From assembly GCA_030077755.1 (NCBI GenBank), contig JAQJZZ010000004.1, positions 124,001 through 188,000 of the forward strand: a stretch of 64,000 nt of DNA, written 5' to 3'. Shown one piece after another: positions 34,290 through 45,482 of this stretch (position 1 is the stretch's first letter; each line of letters begins with the position of its first letter). A program made the position numbers and the translations under genes. The notes beneath the pieces were generated by a model. The model ran no database searches. It was given only the letters and a program-made list of their open reading frames with translations, and was not told the DNA's origin. This DNA comes from Filosporella fistucella. Lineage: Eukaryota; Ascomycota; Leotiomycetes; Helotiales.

Positions 34290-35129
34290 ATGCAATTCCC
34301 ATCCATTCTGGTTTCGCTCCTTTTCGCCACTGCTGTTGCAGCTAAAGGCGATGGCAACAAGACTCTCTCCACTGCTGGGCAATGCAAAGAGATGAGAAAG
34401 CTCACGCAGGTCGTCAACCTCGCAGCAAACACCACCAAACTCGAGGAGGTAACCAAGAACAATGCCACCAAAATTGCCGCAATTCAGGCCAAGGCCTCAG
34501 CAGCATCGACTACACTAGCAACTTTACAGTCAAACACGACTCTGATGTCCGAGTGTGCCGTCATCAACGCTGCGAATGAGCAAAACAAAGCCTGCGAACA
34601 AACCTTCGCTCTACAGAAATTCATTGCATTCGCAAACAACCAGACAGCTGTCACAGCAGCAACCAAAGATAACGCCACCAAAGCAGCCTCCATCCAAGCC
34701 AAAGCCTCTGCTGCAAGCACCAAACTCGATGCTCTCATGAGCAACACCACTCTCCAAGCAGCCTGTCCAGCCGTCCTACAAAAGGACCAATGCAAAATCA
34801 TGAGCGGCCTCCAGAAATTCGTCGACACGGCAAACAATCAGACGAAGTTGACTGCGCTCACCAAAGGCAATACGACTAAGATGGAAAAGATTATGCAACA
34901 AGCCCAGAAAGCGCAGACGAAACTGGCGGACATGATGAGTAATGCGACACTCGTTTCAGCTTGCGATGCCTTGAAGACCACTGCTCAGAAGGGTACTTCT
35001 GCCAGTGCAGCTGCGGCCAGTGCGTCTGCATCTTCGACCATGAAGTCGGCTGCTGTGAAGGGATTGGAGAATGGAGGTTCTTGGGTTTTGAGTGTTATTG
35101 TTGTAGCCGCGGCAATGTTTATGTTGTAG
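34290..35129 (+). CDS. Secreted, probably GPI-anchored three-repeat surface protein
   Basis: A single exon of 279 residues. Residues 1-18 (MQFPSILVSLLFATAVAA) form a clear signal peptide. Three tandem modules of about 75 residues follow, each opening with a Cys near a KLxxxxNxT segment and closing with SNxTLxxxC (SNTTLMSEC, SNTTLQAAC, SNATLVSAC). In between comes TKxNxTKxxxIQAKAxxAST. The pattern suggests small helical bundles held by one disulphide each. Many NxT/NxS sequons predict heavy N-glycosylation. The C-terminus is a Ser/Ala linker (SASAAAASASASSTMKSAAV), a likely small-residue cleavage site and a hydrophobic tail (SWVLSVIVVAAAMFML), the usual GPI signal. Function unknown; I expect a cell wall or plasma membrane location. 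Confidence 0.82.
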   Translation: MQFPSILVSLLFATAVAAKGDGNKTLSTAGQCKEMRKLTQVVNLAANTTKLEEVTKNNATKIAAIQAKASAASTTLATLQSNTTLMSECAVINAANEQNKACEQTFALQKFIAFANNQTAVTAATKDNATKAASIQAKASAASTKLDALMSNTTLQAACPAVLQKDQCKIMSGLQKFVDTANNQTKLTALTKGNTTKMEKIMQQAQKAQTKLADMMSNATLVSACDALKTTAQKGTSASAAAASASASSTMKSAAVKGLENGGSWVLSVIVVAAAMFML

Positions 35130-36677
35130 GGTATGACAGGCTGGAATGGATGAAATGGAAACAACTATACGGAACGTGCGATAATGTCAGCTTCTTAGAT
35201 CGTAATGCGAATGTCATATTGATTCCCTTCCATCAGATGAACTTGTGTGAAAAGGCAGATCTTCATCCCATCGCGAATGCATTGTGTAATGCGCATCATC
35301 AGAAATGCGTAAAATGTTTACTCCGGCAGCTTTTCCCTTCAGTCTAAATACGACTCTGCTGGCACTTGTTGTCAGAGCTCTGTTTCTGAATGATGTTCTC
35401 CTGTGCATTTCTTGCATTGAACGACACTTGCTCGTGCTCCTTGATTTCATTCTTGGTAGCAGTTGTGTCGAAGCGATGTTGTTGTTGCGAGGAATTGTTC
35501 GTGGGTGCGAGATTGCGACGCGCTCTAGCGCATGGCCACTAAATAACACACTACCAACCTCGTTGGCAGCCCGTAGAAATTCTCGGTCCCCATCTTCCCT
35601 CGACATTGCAAACTACTATCTGTCTTATGCGTATCAATGCATATCTATGACGTCTTATAATTCAAGCAGTACTCTTGTTTTTGATTTATCCAGAACATGT
35701 CTTCTTAGGATTTCAATGCTATTTGATCGGACTGATAATACTATTGAGCCTGAACCCGGGACTTTTCCTTTCTTCTCTTCTCGTCGCCCTTCTCCATGAT
35801 AGTTGATCTCTTTGATGTTAAAACGAAGGTTTCGCTTGCGTCTTTGGCCCTGAAGTGGCATATTGGCTGGTTCTCCACTGATTGCTTTGCCTAATGCAGG
35901 CTTGCAGAAATATTCTTCGTAAGATGATACAGCAGCGACTTGGGCTGTCATTCTCAATGTTTGTGGCCAGCAGAGCTGGGCTGTTGTTGCCAAAGTGGTG
36001 CACACCCTTTAACTTCTCAATTCCAGCATTCTTTCTTGACTCGGTTATGCTTGCATCTCTATTTGATCTTGTTGGCTGGCATGAGATGATCAATAATGTG
36101 GACTGCCCGATAAGGAGATGCCTCCGCACAGCCGAATTTAACACTTAGTTGAAGCACAGATAGGCATCCCAGGAATGGATGCATACGATTACCAGTCTTT
36201 AGACAGCATCCAGGAAAATTTCTGCGGGCTTCAAGTGATCCGGAAATGACTGGTTTCTCTAGAGCATGCCTGGCATGATACATGTTGTCTCCGGTAGTCA
36301 TCTGCCAATTTCATAACGAAAGGACAGCGCAAGTTCAAGTAGCTCTGAACCTCCCTCTACTGAACTTCTTGCTTAAGAATTCCTCCTAATAGCTATAGCT
36401 TATATTACGTCACATAGCCTGATTGACTCCCGATTTGGGAGTTCGGGCTTCCATGAAGGCTCTTTCCTGAAAAGTCTCGGTTCTATAAGACTCTCCTCTC
36501 ATCATCCCCCCAATCTATCATTGTCAGCTTCAGCCCGTGGCTTGTGGACTTAATCCAGTAACGGTAAGTACTTTTCACCTCTGGTGTAGAATCAATTACT
36601 TAGGTTTGATATGAAAATTTCCATATAGCTGATGTAACTGACACAGACGACGATTTCGAGCTCTCGCAGTCTCTAAA
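35130..36677. other. 1.5-kb intergenic region
   Basis: No supported gene. Frames of 80-165 codons on both strands (for example 35305-35799 plus) are unrecognised and overlap each other. The leader near 36565-36670 contains a GTAAGT and a later AG, so a 5' UTR intron for the next gene is possible. Confidence 0.45.
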
Positions 36678-38496
36678 ATGTCCTCTGTAAACATATCTGA
36701 GAGCCTTACTCGCACAAAAGACTTTGATGTAAGTGTTCAAAATTATCCTTCCTTCCCCACCGATCTCAAATTTGTCACAGATAATCATAGTCGGTTCTGG
36801 TGCTGCTGGCTTGGTTGCAGCATTACGAGCTGCCTCTCATGGCCTCAAGCCCCTCATCATCGAAAAGAACTCCAAGATCGGAGGCAGTTCAGCTTATTCC
36901 GGCGGCTCAGTCTGGATGCCTGGTAATCATGTTAATAAAGCTGCTGGATTTCCGGATAGCATCCATAATGCAATCACCTATTTGGAGAATGTCGTTGGAA
37001 AAGATGTGTCCTCTTCTACGTATGAGCACAAGCTTGCCTATGTCACAGAAGGGCCGAAAATGGTGAAATGGCTTGAAATACTGGGGTAAGTTTCTAGCCG
37101 AGAGGTTTCTACATTATCAAGTAAGTGCATTGCTGAATTGGTACACAGGTTCAACTGGGTTTCTGGAGCCGGCTGGCCAGATTACTATTCTGATGCTATC
37201 GGAAGTAGCCTCGGTCGTACAATCGAAGGGCAGGTATTTGACGTCACTAAACTCGGCGAATGGCAAGATCTTCTCTTGATTAAACCAGGAACTGAGGATA
37301 CTCCAGCCATGTATGGCACTGAATGGCGTATTGTGGTCATAATGAGGCGCACGTGGTACGCATATTGGAAAACGGTATGCATTGGATTTCGAACAGCTTG
37401 GGCGAAACTACGAGGTCAGAAACCAGTCACACTTGGAAAGAGCTTGGTGGCACAATTGATGTTGCTTGTTAAAGAGAGGGAAATTCCCGTCTGGCTTGAC
37501 ACAACGATGATTAGCCTGCTTCTTGAAGACTCCGTCATAGTGGGAGCTTCGGTTCTGAGAAATGGAACGAAAAGTGAGATACATTCTAAAGCTGTCTTCC
37601 TCTGCGCAGGAGGGTTTTCTCATAACGAGCATTTACGGCACTTGCATTCCAATCATCGACTTTCAACAACTTACTCCTCCGTTCCTCCGACAGATACAGG
37701 AGATGTACTCACTCTCGCCACCTCTGTTGGCGCAAAATTGTCTCTCATGGATTCCATGTTCTGGGCTCCATCCTTCATTTATCCCTCCTCGCCGCCCTCC
37801 ATCCACTTTCTGCTCGTCGAGCGCGCTCTCCCTCACTCCATAATCGTTGATTCACTTGGTCAACGCTTCATGAACGAAGCGGCCGAATATGTATCCTTTG
37901 GCAACGCCATGGTCTCTCGCCATTCCTCCGAGGTCGCCACTATACCTTCCTGGTTCATATTCGACGATAGATATAGACGACAATATCGACTCTGGATGTA
38001 CGGTGCTGGAGAGATCTATGAGAGAGGTATAGCGGACGAGTTCATTTTCTGTGGGGACACGATCGAGGAACTTGCTCAGAAGACGAGTATCGATCGTGTA
38101 GGTCTGGCAGCAACGATCTCACGTTTCAACGTCATGGCAGAAAACGGCATTGATGATTCTTTTCAACGAGGTCGTACAGCTTATGATAGGTATTTCGGGG
38201 ATCCGACATATTTACTGAATCCAAATCTGGGGCCTTTAGCTGAAGCTCCTTTCTATGCGGTGAAAGTATATCCCGGCGATGGTGGCACCAAGGGAGGAGT
38301 GTTGATTGATGAACATGCGAGGGTTATAAGAGAGGATGGAAGTTCGATTGAGGGCTTGTATGCTGCTGGTAACACGACAGCGAGCGTGATGGGAAGAGCG
38401 TATCCTGGAGCTGGAGCTACTTTAGGCCCTGCGATGACGTTCGCGTACATTGGGGCTGACCATTTTGCCCGAATCCGTGAAAATAATCCGAATTAG
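36678..38496 (+). CDS. 3-ketosteroid-dehydrogenase-like FAD flavoprotein
   Basis: Belongs to the fumarate reductase/3-oxosteroid 1-dehydrogenase group, which introduces a double bond into ring A of 3-ketosteroids or related cyclic ketones. Three exons, 36678-36728, 36781-37085 and 37149-38496, close to 567 residues. The FAD fold IIIVGSGAAGLVAALRAASH sits at residues 18-37, followed by IIEKNSKIGGSSAYSGGSVW. The long C-terminal signature has PGDGGTKGGVLIDEHARV, GLYAAGNTTASVMGRAYPGA and GATLGPAMTFAYIGADH, very like bacterial KstD. The first exon (17 codons) supplies the N-terminus directly before the first strand. Fungal steroid or terpenoid modification is possible, but the true substrate is unknown. 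No N-terminal targeting signal is evident. Confidence 0.9.
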
Positions 38497-38607
38497 GTGC
38501 AACGATTCGTGAGGAGTTGAGTTAGTGGGAAGAAGGGAATAAGCGTTGAGTTGTCTGTATGGATCTATAGCAATATCATAATCTTTCCCGAACAAACAAG
38601 TTGAGAC

Positions 38608-39543
38608 CTAAATCAGCTCATGAACCCCAGCCACCCTCCCAGAACCTGCGCTTTTCTGCGTTGAGTGTCTCCTGCCAATCTCCTGCGGACCAATGTATGC
38701 TGTATTTCCTGTCTGGTCCATATACTGCTGAGGTTGAGGTTGTGGTGGTGGTTGATATTGTGTTGGCGCGTAGTATGAGGTACTGGGATCCATTTCCAAG
38801 ACCTTCCCTCCTCGATCCATATTCCGTCTTTTCCCCCTCCAAAACAGGAATCCCAATATTCCCAATGCTAAAATACCGAGGGGTATACCCACCGCAAGCC
38901 CAATCTTGGTTCCTGTATCTGAGCTAGAGCTCGAACTCGAACTCGAAGAGCCATTTCCAGATCCAGTCTGACTTGCTAGTCCCGCGGTGGCTGTGACAGT
39001 TACCGTGAGAGGTGAAGAAGAGTTCACATTCGCAAGCTCGAGAATCATTTGGTCTATTCCAGCTTTGAATGCAAATCCAGTTGTCCCGTAATCGAATGTT
39101 GCAATCGTACAACAATTTCTTCCAGGCGAACTGCAGCAGAATTTACCGCTGAAGCCGCCTGGCTTCTCGCAAGGCCAAAGAGCTGTGAAGGATTTGTAGG
39201 CTACTTTATCGAATGGGTCTATGTATTTGAGAATGATTAGATGGTGGCCCAGAAATTTGAAGTAAGGAGATGTACCGGCGTGACAGCTTGTGGGACAATT
39301 TGAATCCGTCCATGTCTTGTCTGTGCATGAACCTCTGTAATTGAATCCTGTTCTTCCCAGGCACAATCCGCTTGTTGTACACGCATCGAGGGGGTCACAA
39401 CAAGCAGATGTAGCTATCGTGGAATTACATGGTACGTGATTTGAGTCAGTAGTCACGCCGTCGGGATAGAAACATTGTTGATTTGTTGCAAGAACTAGTC
39501 CTCCAAGGGAAGCAGCAAAGAGAAACGAATATGATGAAAACAT
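38608..39543 (-). CDS. Cys-rich single-pass membrane protein, unknown function
   Basis: The frame gives 311 residues: signal peptide (MFSSYSFLFAASLGGLVLA), a Cys-rich extracellular domain of about 180 residues, a poly-Ser linker (GSGNGSSSSSSSSSS), one transmembrane helix (IGLAVGIPLGILALGILGFLF) with a basic stop-transfer WRGKRRN, and a Pro/Gln-rich cytoplasmic tail (PPPQPQPQQYMDQ). This layout (Cys-rich ectodomain, Ser linker, TM, PQ-rich tail) is common in fungal surface sensors and adhesins. A 57-nt segment, 39275-39219, has GT and AG ends and a CTAAT branch point, contains no stop and is a multiple of three. Removing it joins CHAG to DPFDKVAYKSF and gives 292 residues. I think it is an intron, but both forms are open. 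Convergent with the KstD-like gene, with 111 bp between stops. Confidence 0.8.
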   Translation of the reverse strand: MFSSYSFLFAASLGGLVLATNQQCFYPDGVTTDSNHVPCNSTIATSACCDPLDACTTSGLCLGRTGFNYRGSCTDKTWTDSNCPTSCHAGTSPYFKFLGHHLIILKYIDPFDKVAYKSFTALWPCEKPGGFSGKFCCSSPGRNCCTIATFDYGTTGFAFKAGIDQMILELANVNSSSPLTVTVTATAGLASQTGSGNGSSSSSSSSSSDTGTKIGLAVGIPLGILALGILGFLFWRGKRRNMDRGGKVLEMDPSTSYYAPTQYQPPPQPQPQQYMDQTGNTAYIGPQEIGRRHSTQKSAGSGRVAGVHELI

Positions 39544-40885
39544 CTTGAACTAAAATTTAAAAATTTACACGATGAATTGAATGACCGATGAGGTTCGAAA
39601 AGAAAAGAGAAAAGGGAACTTGAAAATATCCCAAACATTCGTACAGATAAAGCATCAATCGAGGCACATCACTTGCTGTGCGGCATTCTCCCCTTGGCTT
39701 CAATTTCAGGATTCAGGATTTACAAGAACAATTCCATCAATCACTTACTTCTTCTCCCCACATCTCCACGAACGGACCATTCACAGCCTTTTGCATCTTG
39801 ATTCCGCAATCCCATGTGTCGTTTGATGATCAGTCGCAGACACCGCCTTGCCCCTGAAAGGGTCGTGCTTCTGGCTTGAAGGAACAGAACCTGGTCTATC
39901 CTCAATGTTAGCAGTATAATCCGTAAGTCAACTGTAGAAGCTGGTAGACATTTGCCGTGATTCTGAATCGGTTAGGGCTGGTAAAGTCTTGGAAATAAGC
40001 AGCAAAACGGTACCTAGGATTTCGGACTCAGTTGGCAGATTCGATCACATGATATGAGAGAAGGAGTCTTCGAATTTGCGTGATTCTGGCCTTTCAATCT
40101 TCTTCCTCACATGAGATAACCGATAAGGCATATTTGATCCAGAAAGTATCTCAGAGTCTAGCTAGACACTGTCCAAGAGCAATGCCATATAGTCATGTGA
40201 CACAGACCCTGTTGCATGGTGGTGTGGGTACTTATGTCTCCTCCATGGTTAATTTGTAATAAAACAGCAAAATACTAACACTTGTAACACGTTGTCTTAA
40301 TTGTATCTCACTGCTCGATCTTGGAGTTGTAAAGTCGCGTGATACCTTCACTACCCTAGATTGCTCGAATTCGATCGTTGCCAAGTGATCCTTCATGTCA
40401 TCAACCTTATTCAAGACTCAAACCCTCCCCCTTTTCCAACTCCCTTTTCAGTTGAAAAGGTCTCGGGACGACCCGCAAGTCATTGCCTACTTGATTCCTC
40501 GATCTCAAGCTATCATTTGTTTGCTTCACCGTGATACTATGCTTGATTCGGCAGGTCGCAAGCGCTGTCCACCTCTCTTATCGTGTCTCCCCAAGCCTAT
40601 ATCGCGCCCAGTATCCAATCTATGTCCGGCATCCAAGATCACCTTCTCAACTTCAATTCAAAGTCCTTTCTGAGTTCCTTGGCGCATCCAACCAGCTTCT
40701 TGAAGTAGAAGGCAGGTACAATTTAGCTCAAAATGCCATTTCTTGCCCCGCGGCATGTGAGTACCTGCCGCGAGGGTAATACCAGTGCCGAGGGAGTGGA
40801 GAAATTTTTGTCCCTGGATATAAATGAATGTTTGTCTTCATCAGTTGAAATAAACCTTTCCTTCTCTCTTTGATTCATCGCCATC
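39544..40885. other. Divergent promoter region of the membrane protein and the M14 peptidase
   Basis: 1.3 kb between diverging start codons. A TATAAAT at 40820-40826, 60 bp before the peptidase ATG, is a credible TATA box. Frames here (such as 40395-40673) have no recognisable content. Confidence 0.55.
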
Positions 40886-42217
40886 ATGAAGCTGTTTTCG
40901 TTCTTCTACATCGCATGCATTGCACCTATTGTCACGTTCTCATGTCTTTTGCCTGAAGAGCGCGAGGGCCTGCCGAGACGAGTCCTGAGACGGCAAACAA
41001 CAAATAATGGCCTCGCCATTGGGACAGGTGACCGTTACAGCGCGGGAACGATTGCTCCACGTGGTCTAGGGACACAGTCAACAACGTTAACTTCACTGTT
41101 GAACGTTAAGGAAATAGCCAGTGCTTTAAAAGGCCTGGCGACTAATTACGGAATTTCAACTTTTACGACCCCGTATACAACCTACAATGGCGCAAATATC
41201 ACGGGTGGTAAAGTTGGAGGAAATGGAACTTGCAATTCTGCCTACCGGGTCTATCTTAACGCAGCGATTCATGCCAGAGAGCGAGGCGCATCTGACGGAC
41301 TGCTGTATTTCGTCGGCGATCTGTTGTACGCCAACAAGACCAATGTTGGACTGAAATACGGATCGAAGTCATATACCAATGCTCAAGTCAAGACTGCACT
41401 TTCAGCCGGACTCGTCTTCGTGCCGCTGAGTAACCCCGACGGTGTCGCATACGATCAGTCTACCAATAGCTGCTGGCGTAAGAATCGAAACCCAAAGTCT
41501 TCTTCTGGCTCAGCTTCTGCCATCGGTGTTGATTTGAACAGAAATTTCGACTTTCTATGGGATTTCACAAAACTCTTCGCCTCCTCAGTAAGTTCCAGCG
41601 TGGCATCAACAAGTCCATCGTCGCAAACATTTCACGGCACAGCCGCTTTTTCAGAGCCAGAGACCCAAAGCATAAAATGGGTTATGGATACCTTCAGCAA
41701 AGTTCGATGGTTCATCGATCTCCATTCTTTTGCTGGAGATGTTCTTTACAGCTGGGGAAGCGACACCAATCAGGCAAAGTTTCCATACATGAACTTTCTG
41801 AACAGCACATATGATGGCGTGAGGGGTGTCCTGACAGATACACCTGGCGTCAATTCTGCATATGGGGAGTACACACCTACCGCCGAGAACGCAGATAGCG
41901 TCAAAGCTGCAACTCGGATTGGAAGCGCTATGAGCACCGCTGCAGGACGGGATTATGCTGTCATCCCAGCTGCTGACTTATATCCTACAAGTGGAGCAAG
42001 CGATGATTACTCTTACTCTCGCCATTTCGCGGATCCTTCCAAGAACCTCATCCATGGATATACGGTCGAGTTTGGTTTCGGAAACGATGATGCTTCGTGT
42101 TCTTTCTACCCTACCCAAGCGCAACACAACCAAAATATCCAGGAGATTGGCGCAGGATTCATGGAGTTGTTGTTGGCAGCTGTGGACCAGGGACTAGGGG
42201 ATGCTGTTGGTTGCTGA
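40886..42217 (+). CDS. Secreted zinc carboxypeptidase, M14 family
   Basis: Cleaves C-terminal residues from peptides outside the cell. A single exon of 443 residues. The N-terminal hydrophobic segment (MKLFSFFYIACIAPIVTFSC) is a signal peptide. RRVLRRQ around residues 31-37 may be a propeptide processing site, although the classical 90-residue M14 propeptide is absent. The zinc site is complete: His129 and Glu132 (NAAIHARERGASDG) and His280 (WFIDLHSFAGDVLYSWG). GVDLNRNFDFLW holds the substrate-carboxylate Asn/Arg, GASDDYSY is the usual (S)xDxxY region, and Glu395 in GYTVEFGFG is the catalytic base. All key residues are present, so it should be active. It is followed 458 bp later by another secreted peptidase in the same orientation. 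Confidence 0.94.
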   Translation: MKLFSFFYIACIAPIVTFSCLLPEEREGLPRRVLRRQTTNNGLAIGTGDRYSAGTIAPRGLGTQSTTLTSLLNVKEIASALKGLATNYGISTFTTPYTTYNGANITGGKVGGNGTCNSAYRVYLNAAIHARERGASDGLLYFVGDLLYANKTNVGLKYGSKSYTNAQVKTALSAGLVFVPLSNPDGVAYDQSTNSCWRKNRNPKSSSGSASAIGVDLNRNFDFLWDFTKLFASSVSSSVASTSPSSQTFHGTAAFSEPETQSIKWVMDTFSKVRWFIDLHSFAGDVLYSWGSDTNQAKFPYMNFLNSTYDGVRGVLTDTPGVNSAYGEYTPTAENADSVKAATRIGSAMSTAAGRDYAVIPAADLYPTSGASDDYSYSRHFADPSKNLIHGYTVEFGFGNDDASCSFYPTQAQHNQNIQEIGAGFMELLLAAVDQGLGDAVGC

Positions 42218-42675
42218 TGAGCAATCCGTGGGTTAAGGAAGGCTTAGTTATATATGCGACACTACCATAGTATAGTACATTCTATCAGTCTTGTAAACTT
42301 TATGCCTATACAAGATGATTTTCAGCAGCATGGCAGGCAGTGACCTAGGGAATTAGCAGTATATTGTTAAGCGATAACATGCTTACTTCCCATGTCGTAA
42401 CATCAATTTTCTCTGTAACTACATCCGATATAGCGAATTGGCAATGGCTTGTCTACTATACCAAGATGATTGTGCACAGTCCACGCACAGCATTGTTTAT
42501 CGACGACGGAAATCCAGATCCTGCCTGATTCGGCATGTGACCTGCAAGGCTACTATCACGACTCGCGTTGCCTCGCCGATGTGTGTGATACGACCAGCTT
42601 CTGTCGTGCTCCCAGACATTGCCGTCATTCATTTCCAACAACACCACGAAAGCTAAATCGTGGTAATTAGACGCC
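42218..42675. other. 458-bp spacer between the two peptidase genes
   Basis: Contains the 3' UTR of the carboxypeptidase and the promoter of the aminopeptidase. No additional gene seen. Confidence 0.6.
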
Positions 42676-44289
42676 ATGAATCGTATCCTTCCATTCTCGT
42701 TGTTTGCCCTTGCGGGTGCAACTGCCATTCAACAACCTTTGACCGATGGATCAAGCTCCCAAGCTCTTATCAGCAGCAAGCTTCCCCTCGTTACCTCCGA
42801 GGGCCTTCAAAGCCACATCAAGTCAAAGAACCTGTTGAAGCGGGCAAAGCATCTATTCAAGATTGCAGAGCTTGGTGTCGACGAATATAACCATCCTACG
42901 AGAGTCATTGGAAGTGCAGGTAAGCTCCAGCCTATTCCCCACTGTTGAGAGCTCTGCTAATAGTCCGCAGGGCATGTTGGAACTCTCGACTACATCTATT
43001 CTACGATCGCAGAGCTCGGGGACTACTATACCCTCTCGAATCAAACATTCAATGCTGTAGTTGGCAATGTCTTCGAATTCCGCCTTGTTCTTGGAGACCG
43101 CGAACCAGATTCAACACAGGCAATGTCTCTGACTCCTCCAACGAAGAACAAGGACGCTGTCTTTGGGAACTTGGTCCTCGTGGCCAATGAAGGATGCGAT
43201 GCCTCAGACTACCCAAGCAACACGACAGGCTCTATTGCTTTCATACGAAGAGGGACATGTTCCTTTGGCGACAAATCTAAGGCTGCAGGTAAAGCTGGAG
43301 CTATTGCTGCCGTCGTCTACAACAACGCAAAGGGGAGTCTTTCCGGCACATTAGGGGAGCCTTCAAAATACCACGTCGCAACTTTCGGGATTTCAGATGA
43401 GGACGCACAGCCATACATTAAGGATCTGCAAAAGGGGAAAACTGTTCATTCATCTGCATACATCGATGCTATTGTACAGAAGACTGGTACTACCAACATT
43501 GTCGCACAAACGAAAGGAGGTGATCCAGAGAACTGTGTAATGCTGGGTGGACATAGCGACAGTGTCACAGAAGGACCAGGAATCAATGATGATGGAACTG
43601 GCTCCTTGACACTTCTCGAGATTGCCACACATTTGGTGAACTACAAGGTAAACAACTGCGTTCGTTTTGCTTGGTGGGCTGGAGAGGAAGAAGGACTTCT
43701 TGGGTCTGACTATTATGTCTCTCAATTGTCGGATGAGGAAAATTTGAAGATTCGCCTCTTCATGGATTACGATATGCTTGCATCTCCTAATTACGCATAT
43801 CAAGTTTACAACGCAACCGATGCCGTCAACCCAGCTGGCTCCGAAGAGCTTCGAGATCTATACACCGATTACTACGAGGCTCATGGACAGAACTATACCT
43901 ACATTCCGTTCGATGGTCGCAGCGATTATGATGCTTTCATCAAGAACGGTATTCCTGGAGGCGGAATTGCGACTGGTGCTGAGGGAGTCAAGACCAAGGA
44001 GGAAGCTGAGATGTTTGGAGGTACTGCTGGTCAATGGTTCGATCCTTGCTATCACCAACTCTGCGATACGGTCGATAACTTGAACCTGGAAGCCTGGGAA
44101 TTGAATACCAAGGCAAGTAAATTCCGCTGCAGAAGGATCTTTAATTTATGTACTGACAATCAATAGCTTGTTGCCCACTCTGTTGCAACCTATGCGATAT
44201 CTTTCAAGGATTTCCCTAAGAGAGCTGCTCTCAAGTCCAGTAGTCGTACTGAGCCTTCTCTTTACCACGGACCAAAGCTGGTCATGTAA
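42676..44289 (+). CDS. Secreted aminopeptidase, M28 family with PA domain
   Basis: Releases N-terminal residues outside the cell. Three exons, 42676-42919, 42971-44112 and 44167-44289, close to 502 residues. The signal peptide is MNRILPFSLFALAGATA. A protease-associated domain occupies about residues 130-230 (GSIAFIRRGTCSFGDKSKAA, AGAIAAVVYNN). The M28 catalytic domain has all metal ligands and the base: His/Asp in MLGGHSDSVTEGPGINDDGT, the EEE of WWAGEEEGLLGSDYY, Asp in FMDYDMLASP and His in FDPCYHQLCDTVDN. The second intron (44113-44166) starts with GC in the perfect context AAG|GCAAGT; the alternative GT donor would break the frame before the conserved LVAHSVATYAISF. Probably works with the neighbouring carboxypeptidase in extracellular protein breakdown (inference). 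Confidence 0.95.
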
Positions 44290-45482
44290 TTTCTTCATAC
44301 TGTTTTATATAGAATAGACTTGCGTTGAGCTTTCAGCTCGTTCGCATAATATGAATGTTTTGAAAAGCCTTCTATTTTTGGTCAACGTGTAAGTTTACAT
44401 TACTTGTAGAATCATTTGTACACATTCAGGAAGCATCTACCATGCCATTGATATAAAATTTGCTCTGCGTATCCTTTATTACACACTGTCGCACATATTT
44501 TTCTCGTTCTTCGATTGGAAACTTTTGATAATGAAGGTATGATTCTACTCGAGTAAGCAGAATGCTGTTATAAATCCTTAAGGTGACATGAGCAGTGATG
44601 CGGCGATTGTTGTGAATGAAAAGTAGCAACTGAAGAAAGGTCGGTGAATGAAGGAAGTTTTGGTATTAGCTCCCTATATCTCGCTCATCATTAGCTAACA
44701 TGCCTACACTGATTACCTCCAAATTAACATTCAAGTCATTCTTCGCCGGCTTAGAGTATATTGAATTTACGAGCAATAGCTGGCTATCGTTGAGCCACAA
44801 TTTCACGTAGTTGAAAAGGTTCATAGTAGCCACTAGCCCATGCTTGTTTTCAGGACGAGTGGCAATTGTTAATAGCCACAACGAAATGCGCAGCCTCGCA
44901 TAGCGACATCGAGGCAAAGTCGGTCGTGAGACACTTGGATATTCATGTCTGCCTAGTCGGCTGGGATATGAACCAGTCTGAGAGAATCACCCAGGTCAAC
45001 CGCAAAATAAGGTGTGTCAAACCCCTTTTCAGCTCTCCACCCATGTTCTCCCATTGCGCAGCATCATACGGCCCAGCCAATTTGCCAAGTTTTGAAGTCG
45101 GGCGTTGCCAACCCGTCCAGTGAATGGCAGCCTCTCCTATTTGCGGCCACATAGCGCCAGGTTCCTATTTTCGTTGTCTTGTTTCAGAAAGATATTTACG
45201 GCGCTTGCCACCTTCAACAACTCCCCCCAAAACTCTCCTCACTTGTAGATTTGACAGTCGATAAGTCACAGAGGATCACCTTCAGTAGTCGTACTCCGTA
45301 GATCGCAGACGATACCCATTCTTGCAAGGCTGACTATAGGTCCGAGCAATTCACACTGCGGAACAGCTTGCAAAAAGCTTGTTATAAAGACTAGGTTATA
45401 ATCCACAATTCTCGATCCTAGGGTGATACATTTTCCAAACAATCATCTGTTCCGCTCAGTCAATTCTTGAGGCTACAGAGCT
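44290..45482. other. 1.2-kb intergenic region
   Basis: No supported gene. Short frames on both strands lack motifs. The last 250 bp before the next ATG is the presumed promoter/leader. Confidence 0.55.
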
